Positions 23,093 to 35,200 of a stretch of 64,000 nt of DNA are shown in pieces; position 1 is the first letter of the stretch; every line of letters begins with the position of its first letter. Below the pieces are notes generated by a model that was not told the DNA's origin, did not search any database, and was given only the letters and a program-made list of their open reading frames with translations. The DNA is from Toxoplasma gondii ME49 (lineage: Eukaryota > Apicomplexa > Conoidasida > Eucoccidiorida > Sarcocystidae): positions 2,328,441 through 2,392,440 of the forward strand of contig NC_031471.1 of the NCBI RefSeq assembly GCF_000006565.2, written 5' to 3'. Position numbers and translations under genes: made by a program.

Positions 23093-26000
23093 GGGTTAGG
23101 TAAATATGTTGGACGAGTCCAGTAGTTCTCCAACGGTGGCGTGGTTATACTTCTTAACCCGGCAACACACACTTGCCTGGTTTTCTGATTCTTCTCAACC
23201 ATTTCTGTTTTCTTTTTCTGGGTTGCAGTCGAGTGTGACCAGGGGGGGTTCTGCGTGGGCGACAGGGATACACCGGCAGGAGCGTTTCTTGGTTCCACAC
23301 CAGGGTGTCTTTCAGGGCCGTGATGACACGGTTTCCAACTACTTAACTGTTCCGGTTTCCCTAGATGCTTTCACACCTTCTGATTCCCGCTCTCTAAAAT
23401 ACCGTCTCATTGGCGCTTCTCAGCTTTCTGCAGGTACGAAGCAGGAATGGGGTGGCGCTTAGGTTCCAGTGTTTTTAGAATTGAACTTAGAATCCAGTTT
23501 CCTTCCTTTCATGGAGCTTGCAGTGCAGAAGGACATATCGCGGTTGAAGTGATCGATGAAGCCATTCGAGAACGAAACGGGAGGACCTGTCAACACTCCA
23601 ACCGTGGATGATGAAAAGGCTCTTCGTAGCGGCTGCTGGAATAGCAGCTGAGCAGTGCTGAGATATCATCACACGAAATATCACAAACGAATTTCAGATG
23701 AATAAAAAGTGGCACAAAGCCTAACGAATCCACTAGTTTGCTTCGTCTCGTTTACATGAAGTTGAATCTCAGCACCCCCTCCCCTCCGGCTTCTTTCAGC
23801 CAAGTACCTTCTTCGAGAAAAAGGGATTTCTCGACATGCCAAGGCTGCTCGAGAGCGTCCTGCAAGCTGCACAGCGTTCCTAGTTGCTTTCCACGACAGG
23901 ACCCATAGAAACTAGGCGAGTTCTCCTTCCCACCACACTGAACTCCTCTTTTCTGGGCGTCTCCTTTATAAAGTCTCCTCCTTTCTCAACCGTCAGACAC
24001 ACAGCGTCTTCGGCGTATCTACTCTCGAGAAAACCGCCTTTCTGTGTGCAGCTCTGTGCTCTTCGCCACTCGAAGCGTCTCTCGAGGAGGCTTGATTTCC
24101 AGTTCACTGGAGGCGTAGCCCCGTCTGTCGAACTTCACCCCCAGACAGTGTGCGCAGACGGGATGCATCCACCGCATGTAAAAGCTGGTAGCGCATCGGA
24201 CCCGTGGAGAGACTGCCCATCCACACGAATCTTACAGCGTAGCCGCAGTGCCTCGAAAAAAGGCTCTAAAAGGCAGTCCAGTGAGGCGGAGGCGCTCAGC
24301 AGTCATGGACGACTTGGCTGTCTGTAGCTCCGAACCGGAGTGGATGTGACACCTGAACTCGCGACTTCTACCGTGCGCCCATCGTGTTGACTCCCAGTCT
24401 GCACGCTGTGCCTAGTTGACGACTCGGACTTTTAGTTTCAGCGATGCAGGAAGGGCTCTTACGAATCTGGAAAACTGCCCAGAGTTCCCCTCACTTTCAC
24501 AGAAACTTTTGAACGTGCTTCGCTTTTAAAATCAAGACTTTTCTTGTCGGTTTCGAACTCGAGAGACCGTCGCTGAACGCTGACTGCCCTTGAAGTCGTT
24601 TATCTTCGCACGTGAAAGAAGACAAGTCTCTCCGACTCTTAGTTAGGGCGGTGCTTTTCGATCGTGATGTCTTCTGCGAGAGACGGGCGGTGTGTTTGAG
24701 ACTCAGTTAAATGTGCTCAATTTAAGGGACTGTTTAGAAAAGCTGCTCCCAGTGGAAATCTCGTGTGTTCTTACCACCGCACCCCGGAGAAAATACCAAA
24801 GTGCCATCCGTGTCTGAACAGAGCCAGTGTTTCTGTGCATCAAGCACCTGGTGGCATCTGTGAGGTGCGTTGAAAGGCGAGACAAAGAGCGCAAGCTACG
24901 TGGTTACTGAAAAAACGCTCTCTGCATTTCTGGAGGCGGCACCCCAGACACAGAGCGCGAGGATTGCTCCGAGACTGTGCCAAGTGTGCATCATCGACCC
25001 CAAGAGAGTCCGTTCGAGACAAGAATCCACTACGTTTTGCCGTCTTTTTCTTTTCCGGTGACAAAATGAGCGAATGCCTGGCACTGTTTCTCCTCAACTC
25101 TGTGCAGAACGAAGAGTGCGAACACTTGAAGGTGAATTGACTCCACGCACTGGAGATCGAGAGAAGGAAACAGGTTGATCATCTTTGTTTCCCAGATCCA
25201 CGTTCTTTTTTACGCGAAACACTCTGTTTAACTTGCAGGATGCGCTACCCCAACGAACGACCTGAGTGTCAGCGCCACAGAAAGACACGATTTTCGACCA
25301 GTTGGTGCTCAATATCAAACTTGTGAGCACGAAGGGTCATCGAAAACGACGGTACCCTCCGAAATGCGACGGCGCAAGCTGGACAAGACGGAAGGTGATC
25401 TGTCGAATTTAGCAGGTGCCTGTAGCCGCGGCATCTCTATACTCGCCGAGTCGCGAGACCCTGCAGTGTTTCGAGTGAGCATCGACAGAGACAACTGTTC
25501 TTCACTACATGAAAGTTTGGGGGGAGCGCGTCCACTTGCGTAGGTGAGAGAAAGCTAGAGAAGGACAGCAGAAACTGAGGAAGACGAAGAAGAAGAGGGA
25601 CAAGAAGGAAACTTCGGAGTGAGGAAAAGCAGATGAAGACACACGGGAACAAGGCAGGGAGACTGGCTGAGTTAGAACTGCTAATCCCCCAGGAAAACCA
25701 AACGAGCAGACAGGTAGAGATCTATCCGACATTGGAACAGAAATCGCGCAACTCGAAAACAGCAAAGAAGCGCGCTAGAGTTCTCCGTAAAAGACAGAGT
25801 GAATCTGTGACAGATGCAAAGAGAAGCGAGCGTCTCGAGGAAGAAGCAGCTGTATTCCAGTTCCCTTCACGGAGGAACGCGAGCAAAAAATCTACCGCAG
25901 GCGAATGCCTGCCTCGAGCATCGAAAAAAGAAGCGTCGACAGAGATGCCTCTAAAACCGGAGAGAAAAGAGAAACAGCTTCACAGCACAACGAACGAAGC

Positions 26001-26242
26001 CAGACACGCGCGGGAGTGCGACAAGCGAAGAGACACAGACATGCAGACGCGGGGGGCCGTCAAAAAACGCGGGGCCGACCGTTCCTACCTGAAGAGAAGA
26101 GCAGAAGCGGCTTCTCAGAAAAGAACCAAGGAGACGGAGAGCGAAACACGACAGATCTGAAGAAAAACGCCCGCGAAAAGCCGAACGAGAGAGAGGAGAA
26201 CGCCGAGTCACAGAGCGAGGTACCCAGAAAAACGGGCCGTAA

Positions 26243-29200
26243 ATGAGTGTGAGAGACGTGGTGGAGAGGAAGAGCCCGGAGGGCGCGGCGCCTCGTTCTG
26301 CTGTGTGTGTGGAGTTGGTCGGCTTATATTCGGAGAAACAACTCGTGATGCACTGTGTCGACAGCAAACGCGTTTTCGATGCTGACCGAGGACGAGCCGG
26401 CTTGTCGAGAAGAATGCTGGAGAAAAAGTTGAGGAAAGGTACGCTGCAGATTCTTCTGGAAAAAAAGGAGAGAAGGAGACTTGTCTGTAGCGTCTGACTG
26501 CCGGGGGACAGAGGAATCCGGTCTCTCTCTGGCCCCGTTGTTTCCCTGCTTCTCGCTCTCGAGGAGCGGTGTACAGACAGTCTTCGTTGTCTCTTTCTTC
26601 TGCTTCCTCCTTCTCTCCGTGTTCTTTTCTTCGTCTCTTCTTCTTTCCTCGTCTTTTCTTCTTGTCCGCTCTGCGTCGAGCCCTGCATTTCTGAGGCAGG
26701 CAGGCAGGCTTTTCCGCGAGGGGCTCCCCGCCCGCTTTTTCTCGCTCGACAGAGAACGGTTTTGGCTAGGAAGTTGGGAGACTCTCCGACGCGAAATTGC
26801 CGAGGACGATCGTCGCTTCATCTCTCACGCCAAAAGGAGACCGGGAGAGACGACCGAAGCCGAGGCCTCATGGAGAGACGCCGAGGTCACTTCCGGTCGT
26901 CTTCCGGGACTGGGTGTTTCTGTGTCTTGTTCTCTCTCTCTTCAAAGTAATCGCTCTCTTGTTTTCTTCTTTCGTTGTCTTCGTTCTCTTCGTTCGTTCT
27001 CTTCGTTCGTTCTTTTTGTTCGTTCTCTCATTCGCTCTCTTATTTGTTTCTTGTCCTCTCTGCGTTGCCTCGCCGGTTTTTGGGCCTGCTTTTCCGCGTC
27101 GAAGTTGGCCTTTCTGTCCAGAGGCGGCTGCGTCGTCTTCTAAAGAAAGCTCTCCAGATTGTCTCCAGAGAATCCTTTCGTGTAGCCCTGTCTCTCCTCC
27201 TTTCTGTCGCTCTTCGCTCCGTCTCTGTTCTCCACTCTCTTTCTCTCTTCACCTCTGTCTCGTCACGATGCCCTCACGCGTTCTCCTCTGCACAGTCTCC
27301 TTCGCTTCCCGTTTCGCTCTCTCTCGACGCGGGCGCGCGCAAAGCGTGCTGACTCTGTACTGATTTTTCCTTCTCCCGCGTCTCCTTTTCCTCCTGCGTT
27401 GCTGCCGCCTCGTGTCTCCGCGCCAATTCGAGTTCGGAGTCTCCGCCCTCACCATGGGGGGCGGTGTGGGTCGGGCGCCTCGGGCAGGTCGGGGAGCCTC
27501 TGTCTCCGACTCTGAGGCTCTGTCTCTGCCTGCTCTGCTTCCGCCGCTCTCGCCTCTTTCCTCGCCTTCGCCGGCGCTTGGAGACTCTGCATGCTTCCCG
27601 TTCATCGGTCTCGAGCCCCTGAAGCCGCCTGCCGGAGGCCGTGGATCTCCCGCGTCTCCTGTCCGCTCCCTCTCCTCCATCCTCATTGTCTCCTCCGCCT
27701 CAGCTGCAGCCTTCGTTCGCTCCGCTTCCTCCTCTTTCGCTTCTTCTTTGTCAAGCCGGGCCTCTTCTTCCTCTGCGCCTGTCCCCGTGTACATACACCC
27801 GGTGTCGGGCACCGTGCATCCGTACCCCGCGCAGCCGGCTCCGCCTCCGCCGACTCACCTCGTTCTCGCGGTGCCTGCCTCCGCGTCGTACGCGCCTCCC
27901 GCTTCTTCTTCCTCTTCTTCCTTTCTCGAGGGTCTTTCCGTCGGTTTTTCGGGTGTCTCTGGAAGGACTTCAGCGCGCGCCACGGCGCAGGAGAAGCCGG
28001 ACGCGTCCTTCTTTGCCGCTCTGCAGACGAGCGTCGTGCAGTTGCTGAAAAGGTCCAGATCGATTCGCTCTGTCGTCCTGCGCGGAGACGGCGACTGGCT
28101 GGAGGTCCTCAGGGAGGCGCTCCAAAACCATGTATCGGTCTCCTCCGTCAGCTTAGAAGCCGTCACCAATCTCTCTGAGAAGGAACTCACGAGTCAGTCG
28201 GAAACATGAGAGGAAAAAACGAAAAGAAAAACGAAAAGAACAAAGAAGAACGTCCTCTGGCTCTTCCGGACGGACGTGAGCAGAGTCAAGTGAATCGTTT
28301 CTCCTGCCCCGAGTTCCCGAAAATAAACGACCTCGTTTCAGTCTCGGCCCCGCAGTGTTAGTGCAGCATCTTTGTGAAGGAGAAGAAACGACACTGCAGT
28401 CTTTAGAGTCCGGAGAGAGACTTCAGACCCTCTTCACTCTGCCAGTCGCCCTCCCGATCGAGGTCTTCTTGACCTGCCATGTGACGAGAGAAAATCCTGG
28501 AAAACGTTAGGCACAGTTGTGTAGCGTACACAGTTTTTACACAGCAAGCGTCTTCCACACGGACGACTGGAGGAGCTGTGTGAACGCTTCGCGTCTTAGA
28601 GTTTCCACCGACGAGACGAGAGGAGGAAACGCAGCCGCAGAAGGCGTCAAACCTGATAAGTCTGCCCGGGGATCGATTGCCTTCCGACAGCCGCCTTGTG
28701 CGCCAGCGAGGAAGCCTTCAGGAGAGGCGCGCCAAGAGCCTCTCGGGTGGACAGACGCGCCAGGGCGGAGCCGGTAGCGTTCGCTCACGAGCCGAGTGGG
28801 TCTGCGACGGGGTCACTCTTGCTTTGGGGACTCGGGGAGGACAATGACCGCCGTTGATTCTTCTTCTTCAAAGTGTCTCTCAGCAAAGGGAGAACGTCGC
28901 TTGCGGGTGCCCGCGAGCGCCTCGGGACGTGTTTCCCCTCTCTTTTCAACTGACCTCCAGCGCGAGATCCGACGAGGGAACCGCTCAGAGGTTCTCCGTT
29001 TCCGCATATACGCACTTTCGTCTGATTGCGTTTGCGTGCAGGTGGATACGCTCGCCTTCTCTCGGGACTCTCCAAGTGTACATCCATCTCGATTCGCGGC
29101 TGTGGACTGACTTCACGAGGCCTCAAGAGTCTTCTGCGGTCGTTGGGGAAGCAGTCCGACTTTGTCGAGCATCTCCAAGAAATCGATCTAGCTGTACGAT

Positions 29201-32200
29201 AAGTTGCCAGTTCTTACTTTCTCCGTCTCTCTTTCCCCTGCTCCTTCGTTACCTCTCTCTTCCTCTGCTTTTCTGACTGGTTTTCTTTCTTTCTTTCTTT
29301 TCTCCGTTTCTCGTTTTCCTCTGCATGTCTCCCTTCGTGGCTCGCGTTTCCTTTGTCCATTTGCACCCGAAGCGTTTCCTCCTTTTCCCCGGGAACCGTT
29401 GTCTTCTCTCCGCCCCGTCGCGTCTCGTCTGTTCTCCTCAGGACTCGAAGGTCCACACCAGAGATCTGTTCTGCTCAAAGGGTGGAGTGTCTCGCATTCG
29501 TTCATGTTTCTGTTGCAACCAGGGGGGCTCGCAGTTCTCCTCCCTGCAAGCTTCAAGCCGCCTGAGACGCAGACCTTTCTGTCTCCCTTACGGATGTCTG
29601 CAGCTCTTCTCACTGAAAACGCCGCTTCCATTTTCTCGTTTTTCTCTTTTGTTCAGCACAACGACCTGGATGACGAGGCGGCTGCCGTGCTTCTCTCTCT
29701 GTTTTCTTCGAGTTCACCGCGACGACTCGCGTCTCTTCGTTTGGACGCGAATCCTTGTTCGCTCTCGGCTCTCGAGCCGTTGCTCGCTCTCCTGGCGTCT
29801 TGCGACGGAGCTTCTTCTGAGGAAGAGAGCGGACTAAATCTGCTTTCGCTCGGCGGACTGACAAATGTCAGCGAGTCGACTTTGTCTTCTCTCTCCCTCT
29901 TTTCTTCGCTCTCGTCTCTCTCGCTCTCTCGCTGTCGGTCAGACTCGCCGCACACCCTCCGGCTCCTCCCTTCGCTCGCCTCGTCTCTGACTGCTGCGTC
30001 TCTGACTTCTAAGTCTGCCTTTCTCTCGACGTTGACGCACCTGGATTTGTCGCATGTGCCATCTCTGCTGTCCGATGACGACGTCGCCCTCCTCGTCGAA
30101 ATCCTCTTTCCTCGCGAGTCTCTGCCTCGTCTGCAGACCCGCGGCGGCCGCGACGAACGCGGGAAGTCGCCTGCATGCACTCGAAAGCCTCAGACTGCCA
30201 AAGGGAGGGACAGATCTGTCTCTGCTGTCTCTTCTGTCTCTTCGCTGCTGTCTCTCTCGCTCGCGGGAGACGGGTTGACAGGCGGGTGTCTGCGAGCGCT
30301 TGCTCTCGGCTTGCTCTCTCCAAGTTGTCGACTGCAGCATTTGGATCTGTCGCGCAATTCTTTCGGGAAGAAACCGAGTATCGACGGAGATGCAGGATCC
30401 GACTCACATGCACCGGAGAGAAAAGACAAAGACAAACGGAGAGCCAAAGGCAGGCCAGGCGCCAGAAAACGCCCGGAAGAAAAAGAGGAAGAGGCCTTGC
30501 CAATTGAACCTCTCGTTGACGCTCTTCAGGTAAACGTCGAAAAAAATGGGAAAAACGGTGGTAAATTCATGCAAGTGCGAAAATATATAGAGATACTTGT
30601 AGGCGCAAAGGGATCGAAGTGGAGATGTCGAGTTGTCTTTCTTTTGTCCTTCCCTTCTTCGGTTTCAAGTCTGAAACTGGAGATTGCTGTCCATGCCTAT
30701 TCTGGGTGTAGAGTCACTTCTCGTCATCTGTGAAGGCGTATTCCCCGGTGAGGGATCTTGGAAGAAAAGGATGCATGCCGTTTTTTTGATTCAAGTCCGA
30801 ATTGCTTGCGGCTTTCGTCTTTCAGCAAGGCTACGAGGAAGCCCCTCACGCGCCGTGCGGCCTGCGCTTTCTTTCTCTCGCGTTTTGCGAGCTTTCTCTG
30901 GAGGCCATGCAGCAGCTGGCGGCGGCGCTTTTGACGAACGGCGAGAATTTGGTGTTTCTGGATCTCCGAGGAAATCTGCGGAGCGCTGAAGGCCCGGATG
31001 GCGGGGAAGAACAGAGAAAAGGAGACAGGCGAGACGAGTTGCGTCTGGCGAGGTGTGCCTTCGACACAGTCGCAGGGATGTGCGGACTGCAAGTTCTTCT
31101 CCTCGAAGAAGAGACGAAGAAGCGAAGGCAGGAGACGGAGGAGACAGAGGAGACAGAGGAGACGCAGGAGACAGGGCGAAAGAGACAGAAACGAGGGACG
31201 CGGCAGCCGAAGGGGAGAAGAAGAGACAAAGCAACAGAGGAAGCAAACGAGGAAGAAGGAACCGTCGAGGAAGGAGAAGATGAAGAGGATGAGGAAGAGG
31301 ATGATGAAAAACATGGAGAAGAAGGAACGAGAGGAGTGAGAGGAGGAAGAGCTGTTGAGATTGAGAGGAGACGCTGCGGAGGAAAGGGAGGAAGAGGTCG
31401 ACGCAGCGAAAAATCAGAGTCGAAGAAAAGGAAAGCTGAGATGGCGGAAGAAGACAGCGGAAGGTCTAGTGTACGGACGCGAAGACAACGAAAGGATGAT
31501 GAAGAGGAGGAAGAAGAGGAAGAAGAGGAGGAAGAGGAGGAGGAAGAGGAAGAAGACGATGAAGAGGAGGAAGAAGACGATGAAGAAGATGAAAGCTTCG
31601 ACGAATTGGATGCCATGGAAGCAGAACAGAAAGCTGACGAAAGTAGTGAAGACGAGGGAGGAGAAGATGGAGAAGAGAAGGAAGAAGACGAAGAGGAAGA
31701 AGAGGAGGAAGACGAGACGACACGAACGAGTCTGCGCAAGAGGGGAAGGCACAGTGGTATGCGGAGCGAGAAAGAACAGGAGAGCCTGTCGAAAGCAACA
31801 GAACCTCGGCAGCGAACGATGGAAAGTGAAAACGGAGGAAAAACGACCCCGCGAAGAGGTCGACCGACTCGCCGAACATCTGCGGACTCTTCCCGTCGAA
31901 AGAAATCCAAGAAAGACGAATCTGAAGAAGAGGAAGAAGAGGAAGACGAGGAAGAAGAAGAGGAAGAGGAAGAGGAGGAAGAAGATGATGACGACGAAGA
32001 GTACGAGGAAGGAGAGAGTGTCACAGGGAGGAAGGGAAGACGAAGGCGACATCCACAACGTGGACGCGACCAAGTTGTCTCTGCGCATGTTCGAAAGAGA
32101 AGAAAGACGACGGCAGAAGAGAAGGAAGCCGGAGAAGAGAGACTCGAAAAGAGAGAGCAAGTGGACGAACAAGTAGAAGAAAATTTAAAAAACAACGCAG

Positions 32201-35200
32201 TGTTGCCCTCTCCCTCTCCTCAAAAGGAAGGTCGCCGACGTCGCACGGTGTGCGCAGTTCCTTCCGCTCGCGCCTCGAGGCCGCGAAAGACAAGAGCGGA
32301 TCCAGAGGACGAGACTTCATTTCCAGAGACTGCAGGGGATCAGGAAAGCTGCATGCTCTCCGGTCAGACGAGTGCCTCGCCGTCCTTGCCTCTCCGATCC
32401 CGACAGAAGTCGCGATGGATCGAGGAGGACTCTGTCTCCGGGCCTCTTCCCCACCCGCGAGCGTCGCGTCCCTCGTCCTTCTTCGTCGCAGAGACAGGTC
32501 GCATCGGCGTTGGCGGGGCTCAGCCGCGCAGATCTTGTTCAGCTCTGATGTCCACCACGTCTGTGGACCTTGAAGGTGGAGGCGAACTTTTCGGAAACAG
32601 AGAGAGAGGGCCTCCGCGACGGAGACAGTCCGCCTCCTTCCTCGCAGCGCCGGCCGCACCGGCCATCGTGGTGCACCAGGTATCTCCGGCGCCGGGCGCA
32701 GGGGAGAGACCTCGAAAGAAAGAGAGCCTCGCGGTGAACAAGAAGAGCGAGGCGACGTTCAGCTCCTCCGTGGTCTCCGCGGCGACGCCCGTCGACACTC
32801 CTTTCCTCATGTACTTCGACATGAAGCGCGAGTACCCCGCAACTTCGGCGCTCAGAGACCCCGAAGCGAATGGAGACCTGCGCCCTGGGGAAGAAGACGC
32901 TCTCCCGCGCGGCGGGGTGTACGTACAGCCGAGCGCGGGGGCGCCCTCGGAGGCGCGGGAGGCTTTGGGTCGCGTCAGAGTCCGCGAGGAAGAGGCGAGA
33001 CGCGTGGAGAGCAGCCGGGGATTTGCGGTTCTGCCGCCGGTGCCGGCGGCGCCTGAGGAGCAGAGAGACATTCGTGTTTTCTTGAATCGCGCAGGAATTC
33101 ATCTCTTGAATTTGTTCTTTCCTCGCGACTCTCACAGCTACGTGGGGAAGACGCCGCTGCAGCCGCTGCTGCGCTCCTATCCCCAGGAACTTCTTCTCGG
33201 CTTGAAGTACATCTTGTCTTCTCACTACCTGCCCCTGCTCTCGTTTCCGGACGTGTACACGCTGCAAGAGCTGTCCTTGTCTCCGCATCTCTCGCCGCCG
33301 CTGCAGCTGCTGCTGTCGATCATTTTCGAGGAGCTCGCGCGGACGAATCTGACTTACAAGTATCAACAGTACGGCGAGCTCGGCTTCGACGAAAATCTCT
33401 GCCACCCGGGAAAGGTCCTCTTTGATGGCGGACCCGGGTGCCAGGCGATCCACGCCGCGGAGTTCCGCGTCTTCTGGATGCGGCGTCACGGCCGGCGGCT
33501 CGGACGGCGCCGCCCCGGCTGGGGCTCTAGAGCCCAACTAGCGGTCGGAAGCCGCGCCGACGACGCGCCGGTTGCGCCGTTCCAGTCGCCGCCGCCGCCC
33601 CTGCCGCTCGCCTCGCCGCAGGCCTCGGGCCTCGAGAGGGAGCGGCTTTTTTCTGGGAAGAAATTCGAACGCAGAGACCCGAGAGACGCCTTCTCCGGCG
33701 CATGCACTCTCGACGGCCTCGACCACGATTCACCCCCCGGCGCCTCGCCCTGCACGTCGCCGAAGCAGGCCGAGTTTCCCCCGCCGACCCCACAGTTCGT
33801 GGAGACGCCTGACCGCGTCCGGGGGCTCGCGGGCCTCTTTGAGGGCTCGCCGCGCTCGGCGTTCTCGGCTGCGGAGAACGGAGACCATTCGACCAGCCTC
33901 AGCACCGTTTTCGACCTGCTGGAGCCCGCGCGCCTCCACCCGCTCGCCGCATCTTTCGACGGAGACACTTTTGGAGCCGCAGGACCTGAAAAGAGCCTTC
34001 TCAAAATCTCGGGAAAAGCCCCAGAGAACGGGCGGCCGCTCCAGTGTACGTGCGGGCGCGACGAGGCGGAGCGCAGGCGTCAGCTGCCTGGCGAGAGGCC
34101 CTCGAAGCCGCCCCTCAGAGAGAAGAAGCCACTCGACGCGGAGACGAAGAAGAACTCTGCAGACGGCTCTCGAACTGCAGATGGCGCACCCGCCCCAGAG
34201 CTCAGCGAAGTCCCCACAGGACAGCCTCCACCTTTGCCGAGTGCCGAGAAGTCCGGCGCTGAACTCTTTGCCACCCCTGCGCCCTTCCGATGGATGAAGA
34301 AGGCCCTTGGGGCGGTGCGGAGTCAGGGGATTTCAGGCCTGAAGAAGGAGACAGTCCCGCGGAACTTGGATTTCTACTTCCGTTTGAATCGCCGGGCATC
34401 CGACGACGCGGCGCAGCTCCAGGCGAAGGCCGACAGCGCCAAGCGAGGCGAGACCTCGACTGCACGCGCCGAGTCTACTGGCGGCTTGAATGCTGCAGGG
34501 CCGCTGGCGGCGGGAGAGGAGTTCCAGGGTCTCTCTGATGCAGGAAAGGACGAGACAGACGTCGCGTCGAAGAATCGCGAGACTCCAGGGGGCGGTGTGA
34601 GTCGATCTTCTGTCGACTCGAGGTCTTTGAGCGAGCGACGAGACTCGGAGGTGTCTGTCTCTGCACCTGCAGATGACCGAGACTCGCAGGACGAGGTCGT
34701 GGCTGTCTCGCGGCCGTCCGCGTTGACTGGGCGAGGCGGCCTTTACTCCGCTGTTTCCTCGCCTGCGCTCTCCGCGTCGGACTTCGCCGAAGAACTCTCG
34801 GAGAACGAAGCGCGGCCAGTGGTTCTGCGTACGAATGGACACAGGCCGGAGGTGCGCCCTGCGGAGCCGCGCCGGGAAGAAGAAGGAGACACTTTTGGGC
34901 CGCCGGCTTGGGCCCCAAAGGGCGAGGCGCCAGGCTCGGAGGAAGGCAAGGCAACCAGGGACGACGAAGAGAAGGCTGGGAGGGAGAAGGCACCGGTTCC
35001 CCGTTGCGCGTCCACGCCGCAAGACCGATTTGTGGTCAGTTGGGACGATGATGAATGGCTGGGGTCGATCGAGTGTTTTCTCGACGACCTCTCTCTCTGT
35101 CCGAGTGCGGTTTCCACTCGTGCCTGTTCTTTTGAATCTTCTTCGACCCACGGGGCCTCCTGTCCCCTGGCGAGCCGAGGCGCCCCGCATACGCGCTCCC

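Larger units (their letters stand above)
22443..26242. other. Intergenic region with NUMT, microsatellites and purine-rich leader
   Basis: Contains the LSU rRNA NUMT (22637-22836), TA tracts (22846-22862, 22998-23092) and unique sequence. Bases 23100-23470 have no stop in one plus frame (118 codons) but no recognisable protein. Bases 25540-26240 are purine-rich on the plus strand with a 175-codon Lys/Arg/Glu frame (25633-26160); it directly precedes the kinase gene and may be its 5' UTR or an extra exon. No gene is supported. Confidence 0.45.

Noticed and set aside
23106..23462. 118-codon plus frame downstream of the NUMT
   Set aside because: It has a faint rRNA-like word (CCCTAGATGCTTTCAC), but no other organellar match could be confirmed by eye, so neither a gene nor a NUMT is claimed.
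25633..26160. 175-codon Lys/Arg/Glu frame before the kinase gene
   Set aside because: Purine-rich leader composition and no phase-compatible junction to the kinase exons was found; kept only as a note in the spacer entry.
30846..32195. 449-codon minus-strand poly-Ser frame
   Set aside because: It is the complement of the acidic region of the kinase gene, whose frame is fixed by phase-consistent exons and known domains on both sides.
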